Part shown: positions 40,946 to 49,312 of the stretch, piece after piece
How the letters are laid out: each line of letters begins with the position of its first letter
Numbering within the stretch: the first letter of the stretch is position 1
NCBI RefSeq assembly: GCF_023515955.1
Contig: NZ_CP097322.1
Location: 558,001-622,000 of the forward strand
Reading direction: 5' to 3'
Origin: Streptomyces sp. RerS4
GTDB taxonomy: Bacteria; Actinomycetota; Actinomycetes; Streptomycetales; Streptomycetaceae
DNA length: 64,000 nt
Notes under the pieces: model-generated
Databases searched by the model: none
Seen by the model: only the letters and a program-made list of their open reading frames with translations
Told to the model about the DNA's origin: nothing
Program-made: the position numbers and the translations under genes

Positions 40946-42478
40946 TCAGACGATTCCCTCGGCGATCTCCGCCTGCTCGCGAACGTTTCCGTACGCGGAC
41001 GGTGTCCCGTAGGAGCGGCGGGCGACGTACCACCAGACGCTGGCGAGCACGAGGACCACCGCCAGGGCGATCACCGCGTAGTTCATCGAGTCGATGGTCA
41101 CCGGGGACTTCTGCGGCAGGCAGAACAGGACGGTGACGACGGCCACCCAGACGACGGCGATCCAGCCGATGGGCTTGCTCCAGCGGCCGAGGCTCCAGGG
41201 GCCGGGGGTGAAGCGGTTGCCGGCGCGCAGGCGCAGGTAGATCGGGATGGCGTAGGCGGGTGTGATGCCGATGACGTTGATGGCGGTCACGGCGCCGTAG
41301 GCGGTGGCGGAGTAGAGCGACGGCAGCGCGAGGACGCCCGCGACGATCACCGAGAGCCATACGGCCGGGACGGGCGTCTGGGTCCGTCCGCTGACCTTGC
41401 GCCACAGGGCGGAGCCGGGGAGCGCGTTGTCGCGGCTGAACGCGAACACCATCCGGCTCGCTGCGGCCACCTCGGCGTTGCCGCAGAAGAGCTGGGCGAC
41501 GATGACGACGAGCAGCAGCGCGGAGGCGCCGCCCGAGCCGAGGGCGTCGAGGAAGATCTGCGCGGGCGGGACGCCGGTGGCGCTGTTCTGGACGCCCGCG
41601 TAGTCCTGGATGGCGAACGTGAGGCCGGCGAGGAGGGCGAAGCCGGCGATCCAGGAGGCCCAGATGGCCCGGACGATGCCCTTGGCGGCGGTGACGGAGG
41701 CGTTCGAGGTCTCCTCCGAGAGGTGCGCGGAGGCGTCGTAGCCGGAGAAGGTGTATTGGGCGAGCAGCAGGCCGACGGCGGCGACGTAGAACGGGTTGGC
41801 CCAGCCGGTGTCGTTGACGAACTCGGTGAAGACGAACGAGGCCGACTGGTGGTGGTCGGGGACGAAGGCCAGGGCGCCGACGATCAGGGCGACGCCGCCC
41901 AGGTGCCACCAGACGCTGATGGAGTTGAGCACGCTGACGAGGCGGACGCCGAAGAGGTTGAGCGCGGCGTGCAGCAGCAGGATGCACAGGAAGATCAGGA
42001 ACGTGGAGCCGGGGGTGGGCACGAAGCCGAACCGGAGGTTCAGGAAGGCGCCGGTGAACAGGGCGGCCCCGTAGTCGATGCCGGCGATGGCGCCGAGCAG
42101 GCCGAGCAGGTTCAGCCAGCCCGTGTACCAGCCCCAGCGGCGTCCGCCGAGCCGGTCGGCCATGTAGTAGAGGGCTCCGGAGGTGGGGTAGGCGCTGGTC
42201 ACCTCGGCCAGGGCGAGGCCCACGCACAGGACGAAGAGGCCTACGCCGACCCAGCCCCACAGCATCACGGCCGGGCCGCCGGTGCCCATGCCGAAGCCGT
42301 ACAGGGTCATGCAGCCGGAGAGGACGGATATGACGGAGAAGCTGATGGCGAAGTTGCCGAAGCCGCCCATGCGGCGGGCGAGGACGGGCTGGTAGCCCAG
42401 TTCTCTGAGCCGTTCCTCCTCGTCCTGGCGGGGTGGGCTCTTGCCGTCGGGGCGGGCCGCGGGGCTGGTTCGGGACAC
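40946..42478 (-). CDS. APC superfamily amino-acid permease
   Basis: 510 residues with twelve predicted membrane helices. The APC signature GGFGNFAISFSVISVLSGCM opens the first helix, and SAYPTSGALYYMADRLGGRR and FSGYDASAHLSEETSNAS match the GabP / BAT1-like amino-acid transporter branch (the latter around helix 6). Probably imports a basic or neutral amino acid or amine by proton symport. ATG 42478 is the likely start. Its position beside pls may be chance; an amino-acid importer would be useful there. Confidence 0.88.
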   Translation of the reverse strand: MSRTSPAARPDGKSPPRQDEEERLRELGYQPVLARRMGGFGNFAISFSVISVLSGCMTLYGFGMGTGGPAVMLWGWVGVGLFVLCVGLALAEVTSAYPTSGALYYMADRLGGRRWGWYTGWLNLLGLLGAIAGIDYGAALFTGAFLNLRFGFVPTPGSTFLIFLCILLLHAALNLFGVRLVSVLNSISVWWHLGGVALIVGALAFVPDHHQSASFVFTEFVNDTGWANPFYVAAVGLLLAQYTFSGYDASAHLSEETSNASVTAAKGIVRAIWASWIAGFALLAGLTFAIQDYAGVQNSATGVPPAQIFLDALGSGGASALLLVVIVAQLFCGNAEVAAASRMVFAFSRDNALPGSALWRKVSGRTQTPVPAVWLSVIVAGVLALPSLYSATAYGAVTAINVIGITPAYAIPIYLRLRAGNRFTPGPWSLGRWSKPIGWIAVVWVAVVTVLFCLPQKSPVTIDSMNYAVIALAVVLVLASVWWYVARRSYGTPSAYGNVREQAEIAEGIV

Positions 42479-42583
42479 GGGGGTACCTCCGAAGGGGGTG
42501 GGTGGAGCGGGGGTCCGAGCGGGGGATGGAGCGTGCGCGCGACGGAGCAGGGGGGACCGCCCCGCCGGCGCGCGGTGCGGGGG

Positions 42584-43564
42584 TCAGGCGCGGCCGGCCA
42601 GGCTGCGGGACCTGGAGCGCAGGAACACCTCCTCGGCCAGTGCCTGGTCGGCCGGGTCGCGGGTCCGGTAGGCCCACGGCAGGGTGGTCCAGTACGGGCC
42701 CATCGCGTCGAAGACCCGGGCCGCCTCCTCGAACCGGTGGGCCCCGCCGAGGGCGTGGGCGAGGTGGTTCAGGTCGAGTGGGGAGGCGAGGCGCGGGTCG
42801 ACGTACCGGAACCAGGCGGCCAGGGCGTGGTCGGCGTCCCGGACGGCGTCCTCGGCGACCCAGTGCAGGTCGAGCGCCCGCTCCTGGCCGCGTTCGCGGC
42901 GGTAGCGCTCGACGCGCACGTAGAGCGGCAGGACGTGGACGGCGGAGCCGGGCGGGGCCGAACCGATCGCCCAGTGGACGAAGTTGGTGGCGCCGGACAG
43001 CGGACCGGGGTTGTCCGCGTACACGAACTGGAGCATCCGGTGGTAGGCCTCGCGGTTGTGCGGGTCCCGCTGGTCGGCCTGGGCGAGGATGCCCCAGGGG
43101 CCGGGGGGCAGCATCAGGCCGGGCGGCGGGAGCCGGTGCTCGTCCATCTGGCGGTGTTCGTCGAGGAGGGCGAGGGCCAGCAGGCAGACCCAGGGCACGG
43201 GGTCGGCGGGGCTGATGTCGGCGGCCTCGCGGCAGGCCTCCCAGGCCTCCTGCCACAGCTCGTGGGTGCGGGGGTGGCGGGCGCGGTGGGCGCGGACGGC
43301 CCGTTCGACGGTTACACGTGTGTGCATCACGGACGCGGCGACGCTGCGGGGTTCCTCGGTCCGCCACGCCTGGACCACGTCGGATCCGGCGGCGACCGCC
43401 GCGAGGACCTGGGTGCGCTGGGTCCACAGGGCCCAGCCGTCGGTGCGGTCCAGGAGGTGCGCCATCGACAGCCAGCGGCCGGTGCGCAGGTCCTGGACGG
43501 CGACCCGCAGGTCGTTGTCCTGGCCGGCGGGGTGGTAGACGGGCCGGAAATCGCCGCCCGCCAT
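42584..43564 (-). CDS. Helical protein of unknown function
   Basis: 326 residues, mostly alpha-helical and possibly TPR-like (YHPAGQDNDLRVAVQDLRTG, HELWQEAWEACREAADISPA, DLNHLAHALGGAHRFEEAAR), with no signal peptide or membrane segment. ATG 43564 is preceded by GACGAGGTG; its A is shared with the stop of a 19-residue upstream ORF (TGATG). A longer reading from 43735 is unlikely because its N-terminus has poor composition and crosses the divergent promoter. I do not recognise the family. It is followed by the permease gene 105 bp downstream. Confidence 0.7.
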   Translation of the reverse strand: MAGGDFRPVYHPAGQDNDLRVAVQDLRTGRWLSMAHLLDRTDGWALWTQRTQVLAAVAAGSDVVQAWRTEEPRSVAASVMHTRVTVERAVRAHRARHPRTHELWQEAWEACREAADISPADPVPWVCLLALALLDEHRQMDEHRLPPPGLMLPPGPWGILAQADQRDPHNREAYHRMLQFVYADNPGPLSGATNFVHWAIGSAPPGSAVHVLPLYVRVERYRRERGQERALDLHWVAEDAVRDADHALAAWFRYVDPRLASPLDLNHLAHALGGAHRFEEAARVFDAMGPYWTTLPWAYRTRDPADQALAEEVFLRSRSRSLAGRA

Positions 43565-43623
43565 CACCTCGTCCCGCTCGACGGGTGGCCGGAACGGGCG
43601 TGTTGTGCGGTGGTCGTGGTCAT
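43564..43623 (-). CDS. Possible 19-residue leader ORF
   Basis: ATG 43623 opens MTTTTAQHARSGHPSSGTR and ends at TGA sharing one base with the next ATG (TGATG), the form seen with translational re-initiation. GAGG lies four to five bases upstream. It may set the translation of the helical-protein gene; a coding role of its own is unproven. Confidence 0.3.
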   Translation of the reverse strand: MTTTTAQHARSGHPSSGTR

Positions 43624-43713
43624 CAGTCCTCGCGTCGCTGGGAAGGCCGACGTCCTTCGCGCCCGTTGATCGGCGATCACTATAGAGGCAGTGCGGAGCT
43701 CCTCGTCCCGATT

Positions 43714-43761
43714 CTTGTTCGAACGCAAGTAACAAGCCACGACCGAAAAGTGATCTTGCGT
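43714..43761. promoter_or_regulatory. Palindrome cluster in the glycerol-type operon promoter region
   Basis: CTTGTT/AACAAG arms at 43714-43719 and 43731-43736 enclose the 8-bp palindrome GTTCGAAC (43717-43724). ACGCAAG (43723-43729) is inverted at 43755-43761 (CTTGCGT). The GTTCG core recalls GlpR half-sites of other bacteria, which would suit a glycerol-phosphate operon, but the regulator is not in the window. Confidence 0.45.
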
Positions 43762-43865
43762 CAGTTCGTCACCGGTGCCCTTGCCGATGGCCGCCGAAGG
43801 ATCTTGACGGGGCCACGTCCGCTGGTGAAGTCTTCCGATCGACTACAGAGAACGGGGTGGTGGTG

Positions 43866-45305
43866 ATGACGGGTCCGGTGCTCGCGGTCGACCAGGGCAC
43901 GTCGGGGACCAAGGCCCTCGTCCTGTGTCCGGTCCGTGGGGTGATCGGCTCCGCTTCCGCTGCCGTACGACCCCGGTACCTGCCGGGCGGCCGGGTCGAG
44001 GTCGACCCGGCGGAGCTCCTGCGCTCGGTGGTCGACGCCGGGCGGGCGGCGCTGGCGGCGGCCGGTGAACCCGTGGTGGCGGTGGGCCTGGCCAACCAGG
44101 GCGAGACCGTCCTCGCCTGGGACCCGGCCGACGGTGAGCCGCTGACCGACGCGATCGTCTGGCAGGACCGGCGGGCCGAGCCGCTCTGCACCGAACTGGG
44201 CGCGTACGCCGCGTCCTTGCGCGAGTGGACCGGGCTGCCGCTGGACCCCTATTTCGCCGCGCCCAAGATGGCCTGGATACGCCGCAACCTGACGCGCCGC
44301 GGCGTGGTGACCACCAGCGACGTGTGGCTCGTGCACCGGCTCACCGGCGCCTTCGTCACCGACGCGGCCACCGCCGGCCGCACGCAGCTCCTCGATCTCG
44401 ACACCGTGGGCTGGTCGGACCGGGCGCTCGACGTCTTCGACCTCACGGGCGAGCGACTGCCGGAGATCGTCGACGCGGACACCCACGTCGGCACCACCAC
44501 CGCCTTCGGGCCCCCACTTCCGCTGACGGGGCTGCTCGTCGACCAGCAGGCCGCGCTGCTCGCGCAGCACGTCACCGAGCCCGGCACCGCCAAGTGCACG
44601 TACGGCACGGGGGCGTTCCTGCTCGCGCAGACCGGCCCCCTCCCCCGCCGCAGCGCCACCGGGCTCGTGGGCTGCGTGGCCTGGCGGCTCGCCGGGCGCA
44701 CCAGCTACTGCCTGGACGGGCAGGTGTACACGGCCGCCTCCGCCGTGCGCTGGCTCACCGAACTCGGCGTGATCTCCGGCGCCGAGGACATCGACGTCGT
44801 GGGAGGCGGCGCCCCGGACGCGGGCGGCGTGACCTTCGTCCCCGCGCTCGCCGGGCTCGCCGCCCCCTGGTGGCGGGGCGACGTACGGGGCTCCGTCACC
44901 GGCCTGGGCCTCGACACGACGGCCGGGCACCTGGTCCGCGCGCTGTGCGACGGCATCGCCGCCCAGGTGGCGGAGCTCGCGGACGCGGTCGCCGCCGATC
45001 TGGGCACGCCGCTCGCCGCCCTGCGGGTCGACGGCGGACTGACCCGCTCGGCGCTCCTCATGCAGGCCCAGGCCGACCTGTTGGGGATCCCGGTCGAGGT
45101 GTCGGCGCTGCCGGACGCGACCGCGCTCGGTGTCGGGGCGGTCGCCCGGCTCGGGCTCGACGCCTCGCTGACCGTTCCGGAGGCCCTGCCCGCGTGGAAG
45201 CCGTCCGCCGTCTACGAGCCGAGGGCCGACGCCGGTCAGGTGGCGGAGCGGCGCGCGCGGTTCCGTACGGCGGTCTCGGCCCTGCTGGGCGACGGAGCGG
45301 CGTGA
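43866..45305 (+). CDS. FGGY carbohydrate kinase, glycerol-kinase-like
   Basis: 479 residues with the two-lobed FGGY fold: N-terminal phosphate-loop region LAVDQGTSGTKALVL, VGLANQGETVLAWDPADG, IVWQDRR (substrate site), GTAKCTYGTGAFLLAQTG (family signature), and RVDGGLTRSALLMQAQADLL in the C-terminal lobe. The combination IVWQDRR with CTYGTGAFLL is that of glycerol kinases and near relatives. ATG 43866 is chosen; GTG 43857 is also in frame. The stop overlaps the next GTG as GTGA. Likely makes glycerol 3-phosphate or a similar polyol phosphate for the two oxidoreductases downstream. Confidence 0.87.
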   Translation: MTGPVLAVDQGTSGTKALVLCPVRGVIGSASAAVRPRYLPGGRVEVDPAELLRSVVDAGRAALAAAGEPVVAVGLANQGETVLAWDPADGEPLTDAIVWQDRRAEPLCTELGAYAASLREWTGLPLDPYFAAPKMAWIRRNLTRRGVVTTSDVWLVHRLTGAFVTDAATAGRTQLLDLDTVGWSDRALDVFDLTGERLPEIVDADTHVGTTTAFGPPLPLTGLLVDQQAALLAQHVTEPGTAKCTYGTGAFLLAQTGPLPRRSATGLVGCVAWRLAGRTSYCLDGQVYTAASAVRWLTELGVISGAEDIDVVGGGAPDAGGVTFVPALAGLAAPWWRGDVRGSVTGLGLDTTAGHLVRALCDGIAAQVAELADAVAADLGTPLAALRVDGGLTRSALLMQAQADLLGIPVEVSALPDATALGVGAVARLGLDASLTVPEALPAWKPSAVYEPRADAGQVAERRARFRTAVSALLGDGAA

Positions 45306-46708
45306 GCGTCACCACCGGCGGGGCCCTGCCGGGCGGGGAGTACGACGTGACGGTGGTCGGCGCGGGCGTGGTCGGCTCGGCGATCGCCCGCGAACTGGCC
45401 CGGCTCCCGCTGCGGATCGCGCTGGTCGAAGCCTCCGACGATGTCGGGGACGGCACCTCCAAGGCCAACACCGCGATCCTGCACACCGGTTTCGACGCGG
45501 CGCCCGGCTCCCTGGAGTCCCGGCTCGTGCGCGAGGGGCAGCGGCTGCTCGCCGCGTACGCCGCCGACAGCGGCATCCCGGTGGAGCCGCTCGGGGCGCT
45601 GCTGGTGGCCTGGGACGAGGAACAGCGCGCCGCGCTGCCGGGCCTCGCCGACAAGGCCGTCCGCAACGGGTACCACGCGGCCCGGATCATCCCGGCCGAG
45701 GAGGCGCGGGCCCGCGAACCGGAGCTCGGGCCGGGGGTGCTGGGGGCGCTCGACGTGCCGGGCGAGGCGATCATCTGCCCCTGGACGACGACGCTCGCGT
45801 ACGCGACGCAGGCCGTGCGGGCCGGCGTCGACCTGCATCTCAACTGCCGTGTGGAGACCGTTAGTTCAGACACGGCGGATGGGTTACACGTGTTGCACAC
45901 CGGCCGGGGGGCGCTGCGCACCCGGCACCTCGTCAACGCCGCGGGCCTGTACGCCGACGCGTTCGACCGCCTCCTCGGCGTCGCCGACTTCACCGTGACG
46001 CCCCGGCGCGGCCAGTTGATCGTCTTCGACGAACTCGCCCGCCCCCTGGTGCGGCACGTCCTGCTGCCGGTGCCGGGCGCGCTCGGCAAGGGGGTGCTGG
46101 TGACGCCGACGGTGTACGGGAACGTGATGCTCGGCCCGACCGCCGAGGACCTGGACGACAAGACGGCCACCGGCTCGACCGCCGAAGGGCTCGCGTCGCT
46201 GCGCGAGCGCGGCCGACGCATCCTGCCGGCGCTCCTGGACGAGGAGGTCACCGCCGTGTACGCCGGCCTGCGCGCCGCCACCGAGCGCGACGACTACGCG
46301 ATCCGCGCCCACCCCGCCCTGCGGTACGTCACGGTGGGCGGGATCCGCTCGACGGGCCTGAGCGCCTCGATGGCGATCGCCGCCCACGTGGTGGAGTTGC
46401 TCGCCGAGGGCGGTCTGCCGGCGGCGGGCGCACGCGAGCTGCCGCCGGTGCGCATGCCGAACCTGGGCGAGGCCTTCCCGAGGCCCTACCGCGACGCCGA
46501 ACTGATCGCGGCGGACCCAGAGTACGGCAGGATCGTCTGCCACTGCGAACACGTGACACGTGGCGAGATCCGCGACGCCCTCGCGGCGACGATCCCGCCC
46601 GCTTCCCTGGAAGGGCTGCGTCGGCGCACCCGCGCGCGGGCCGGCCGGTGCCAGGGCTTCCACTGCGGGGCAGCCGTCCGCGCGCTGTTCGAGGGGTCCG
46701 GCCGGTGA
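45302..46708 (+). CDS. FAD-dependent glycerol-3-phosphate-dehydrogenase-like oxidoreductase with [2Fe-2S] tail
   Basis: 468 residues. FAD-binding GAGVVGSAIARELARLP and the DAO fold (NAAGLYADAFDRLLG, YVTVGGIRSTGLSASMAIA) are followed by a C-terminal BFD-like domain with CHCEHVTRGEI and CQGFHC, four Cys that should hold a [2Fe-2S] cluster. This is the GlpA-like / LhgO-like layout. GTG 45302 overlaps the kinase stop. Codon 195 (45884-45886) is TTA, within a short run of unusual codons (GTT AGT TCA), so expression should depend on BldA. Confidence 0.87.
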   Translation: MSVTTGGALPGGEYDVTVVGAGVVGSAIARELARLPLRIALVEASDDVGDGTSKANTAILHTGFDAAPGSLESRLVREGQRLLAAYAADSGIPVEPLGALLVAWDEEQRAALPGLADKAVRNGYHAARIIPAEEARAREPELGPGVLGALDVPGEAIICPWTTTLAYATQAVRAGVDLHLNCRVETVSSDTADGLHVLHTGRGALRTRHLVNAAGLYADAFDRLLGVADFTVTPRRGQLIVFDELARPLVRHVLLPVPGALGKGVLVTPTVYGNVMLGPTAEDLDDKTATGSTAEGLASLRERGRRILPALLDEEVTAVYAGLRAATERDDYAIRAHPALRYVTVGGIRSTGLSASMAIAAHVVELLAEGGLPAAGARELPPVRMPNLGEAFPRPYRDAELIAADPEYGRIVCHCEHVTRGEIRDALAATIPPASLEGLRRRTRARAGRCQGFHCGAAVRALFEGSGR

Positions 46709-47895
46709 ACCGTACGGTCGACGTCCTGATCGTCGGCGCCGGCCCCGCCGGGCTGGCCCTGGCCGCCCGCCTCGCACGGGCCGGCGCCGGCCGGGTCGAA
46801 GTCCTGGAGCGCGACGAGGACGCGGGCGGGATGCCCCGCCACTGCCACCGCGGCGGCTTCGGGCGGCTGCCGTATCCCTGGCTCCAGGGGCCCGCGTACG
46901 CCCGTCGGGCGACGCAGGAGGCGGTGCGCGCCGGGGCCGCGATCCGTACCGGGGTCAGCGCCACCGGCTGGGCCGACCCGCTGACCCTGGAGACCACCGG
47001 CCCGGCGGGCCTGGAACGGATCACCGCCCGCGCCGTCGTCCTCGCGACGGGCGCCCGGGAGCGGCCCCGCAGCGCCCGGCTGGTGCCGGGGTCCCGTCCG
47101 GCGGGGGTGCTGACGACCGGGGAGTTGCAGCAGTCGGTGCACCGGTTCGGCCGACCCGTCGGCCGGCGGGCCGTGGTGGTGGGCGCCGATCCGGTGGCCC
47201 GGCACGCGGTGCGCACGCTGCGCCGCTCGGGTACGGACGTGGTGGCGATGGTGACGGAGCTCCCGCGCGCCACCGCCCTGCCGGGGGTTCCGCTGCTCAC
47301 GGGGACGACGGTGGCGGAGCTGCGCGGTCGCGGCAGGCTGTCGGGCGTGGCCGTCCGCCGCGTGGACGGCCGGTCGGGCGTCCTCGCCTGCGACACGGTG
47401 GTCTTCACCGGTGACTGGATCCCCGACCACGAACTGGCCCGCCGCGGCGGCATCGCCGTGGATCCGGGCAGCCGCGGCCCCTCCGTCGACGCTGATTTCC
47501 GTACGTCGGCGGCGGGGGTTTTCGCCGTGGGCAACGCCCTGCACGGCATCGAACGGGCGGCCACCGCCGCCTACGAGGGCGCGTGCGCCGGGGCCCCGGT
47601 ACTGGCGCACCTGTCGGGTGCCCCCTGGCCGGATCCCGGGCCGCCGCTGCTCGTGCGGGCCCCGTTGGTGTGGGTGGTGCCGAACCGGGTCACGGGCCTC
47701 GTGGAGCGGCCGTTGCTGCTGCGGTCCGGGGAGCCGTTGACCGCCCCGGTGGTGATCGCCGAGCAGGACGGTCGGCCGCTGTGGCGCCGGCGCTTCCCGG
47801 GCACGGTGTCCCCGTCCCGGTCGCTGCGGCTGCCGCCGGGCTGGACGACGCGGGTCGACCCGAAGGGCGGCCCGGTCGCCTTGCGCGTCGGCTGA
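46705..47895 (+). CDS. Pyridine-nucleotide/FAD oxidoreductase, partner of the dehydrogenase
   Basis: 396 residues. N-terminal FAD motif IVGAGPAGLALAARLARAG, a GMPRHCHRGGFG loop, ATGAR before a second nucleotide-binding segment (VVVGADPVARHAVRTLRRSG), and the FAD-closing VFAVGNALHG. It resembles the small flavoprotein subunits paired with BFD-containing dehydrogenases (as HcnB/OoxA or GlpB-like partners). The GTG overlaps the previous stop by four bases. Probably relays electrons from the FAD/2Fe-2S protein. It ends in a strong hairpin. Confidence 0.85.
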   Translation: MNRTVDVLIVGAGPAGLALAARLARAGAGRVEVLERDEDAGGMPRHCHRGGFGRLPYPWLQGPAYARRATQEAVRAGAAIRTGVSATGWADPLTLETTGPAGLERITARAVVLATGARERPRSARLVPGSRPAGVLTTGELQQSVHRFGRPVGRRAVVVGADPVARHAVRTLRRSGTDVVAMVTELPRATALPGVPLLTGTTVAELRGRGRLSGVAVRRVDGRSGVLACDTVVFTGDWIPDHELARRGGIAVDPGSRGPSVDADFRTSAAGVFAVGNALHGIERAATAAYEGACAGAPVLAHLSGAPWPDPGPPLLVRAPLVWVVPNRVTGLVERPLLLRSGEPLTAPVVIAEQDGRPLWRRRFPGTVSPSRSLRLPPGWTTRVDPKGGPVALRVG

Positions 47896-47913
47896 CGCAC
47901 AAGGCGACCGGGC
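47870..47913. terminator. Very strong bidirectional terminator
   Basis: 14 bp pair perfectly (47870-47883 with 47900-47913), then one C-A mismatch, then five more pairs (47885-47889 with 47894-47898) close a 4-base loop. The TGA of the flavoprotein gene (47893-47895) lies within the loop and inner stem, and the convergent amidase gene ends 5 bases beyond the structure. Confidence 0.8.
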
Positions 47914-47918
47914 ACCGG

Positions 47919-49058
47919 TCAGGTGCGGTACGCGAAGTAGCGCGCGTCCGGGTAGGACGCGAGGATGCTCGCGAGCGACTTCCGGTAGGTGTTGGTGGAG
48001 TGGTAGGTGAGGTACGGCATGCCCTTGGCGCTGCGGTACGTCACCATCATGGAGTGGTCCTTGGACCCGTCCTTGTTGAAGTCCACCTGCATGATGTCGC
48101 CGACGTCCATCTGGTAGACGTTGGCCAGGTTGGCGGCCCGCTGGTTCGACAGCGTGAACCAGGCCCACTCGTTGGCGCCGATCCACGAGACGCTCTGCCG
48201 GGTGCCGTCGTACCACCAGTTGCGGTAGTCCGAGGAGGTGCCGGGAACGGGCTTCCAGCCGCCCGCCTTCAGCGCCTGGCTGATGAAGTTGGTGCAGTCG
48301 CCGCCGGCGCCGTTGAACTTCCGGTACGCCGGGTTGTAGTTGCTCCAGTACTTCTCGGCGTACTTCGCCATGGCGGTGTAGTCGTAGGCGCCGCCCGTCT
48401 TCGCCTTGGGCTTCGGCGTGGCCGGGTACTTGGTGGCCGCGGGAGTGCCGTCGGGGTACTGGTTGCCGTCGTCCTTGACGACGTTCACCTTGGCCGCGAC
48501 GGGCTCGTTCACGGCGACGGGGCCGTTCTCCTGCGACGTGATCGAGGTCAGCTCCCAGCCACCGCCCTTCTTGCTGCTGAGCTTCAGCTCGTAGCGGGTG
48601 CGGAAGTCGGTGGTCGCCGGCTCGTCCCCGGTGAGCTTCTTGTACGTGAGCGTGGTGTCCTCGGTGACCTGGACCGTCGCCTTGCCGCCGGCGACCGTGG
48701 CCTTGTCCACGGCGACGCGGGTGTCGGCGCCGGTGTAGGCCTCGCCGAGTTCCGCCAGTCGCGTCCGGCGCGAGCGCAGCGACGAGAGCGCGGTGTCCTC
48801 GTCCTGCTTGAACTTCGCCGACATACGGGCCTTCGTGGCGGCCGGGGTGGCGCCGCGGCGGCCCGGCTGGTCCTCGACGAGAGCCTCGGTGCGCTGGGAG
48901 AGCACGTCGTCGGCTATGCGGGCGAAGGCGTCGGTGGTGGCCCGGTCGGCCGCCTTGGGCCCGGAGCCGGCGTTCGCGGAGTAGGCGAACCAGCTGCCGG
49001 ACGTCAGGGCCACGGTCAGGGCCGCGATGGCGGCGGGCCTGAACCTCTTCGGTATCAC
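47919..49058 (-). CDS. Secreted protein with Amidase_6 domain
   Basis: 379 residues. A signal peptide (KRFRPAAIAALTVALTSGSW, then FAYSANAGS) precedes a region with a coiled stretch and beta-rich repeats (VAVDKATVAGGKATVQVTED). The C-terminal 150 residues form the Amidase_6 (putative amidase) domain: YNPAYRKFNGAGGDCTNFIS with the nucleophile-like Cys, QALKAGGWKPV, and HSMMVTYRSA with the His. Relatives are suspected cell-wall amidases. GTG 49058 follows AAGGGGA at six bases. Divergent from the PBP-like gene. Confidence 0.88.
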   Translation of the reverse strand: MIPKRFRPAAIAALTVALTSGSWFAYSANAGSGPKAADRATTDAFARIADDVLSQRTEALVEDQPGRRGATPAATKARMSAKFKQDEDTALSSLRSRRTRLAELGEAYTGADTRVAVDKATVAGGKATVQVTEDTTLTYKKLTGDEPATTDFRTRYELKLSSKKGGGWELTSITSQENGPVAVNEPVAAKVNVVKDDGNQYPDGTPAATKYPATPKPKAKTGGAYDYTAMAKYAEKYWSNYNPAYRKFNGAGGDCTNFISQALKAGGWKPVPGTSSDYRNWWYDGTRQSVSWIGANEWAWFTLSNQRAANLANVYQMDVGDIMQVDFNKDGSKDHSMMVTYRSAKGMPYLTYHSTNTYRKSLASILASYPDARYFAYRT

Positions 49059-49273
49059 TGTGTTTCCCCTTGTCACCCGGTCCACACGAACCGGGGGACG
49101 GCATCTTCGCACAACTGGGCGACTCTTTCGTCGCGTTCCGGTTCGGCTACGTCGCCGGGCGGCGGTCGCCTCGTCCGCGGGGCGATGCCCCTCCACTTCC
49201 TCACCGGAAGTGATCACCCCGCCACAGGGCGGCATGCGACCACCACCCCCCTCGGCTTCACAGACCGTGCCTC

Positions 49274-49279
49274 TAGGGT
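49274..49279 (+). promoter_or_regulatory. -10 element of the PBP-like gene
   Basis: TAGGGT matches the HrdB -10 consensus and predicts a transcript starting at about 49286. That excludes the GTG at 49280 and supports GTG 49313 as the start codon. Confidence 0.55.
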
Positions 49280-49312
49280 GTGCGGGAAAGCACAGCAGAG
49301 GGGACATTCGGA

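Noticed and set aside
35399..43669. Huge open frames on both strands across the pls-to-permease region (over 2600 codons)
   Set aside because: They are Arg/Pro/Gly-rich shadows produced by very high GC content; the real genes with clear motifs occupy other frames.
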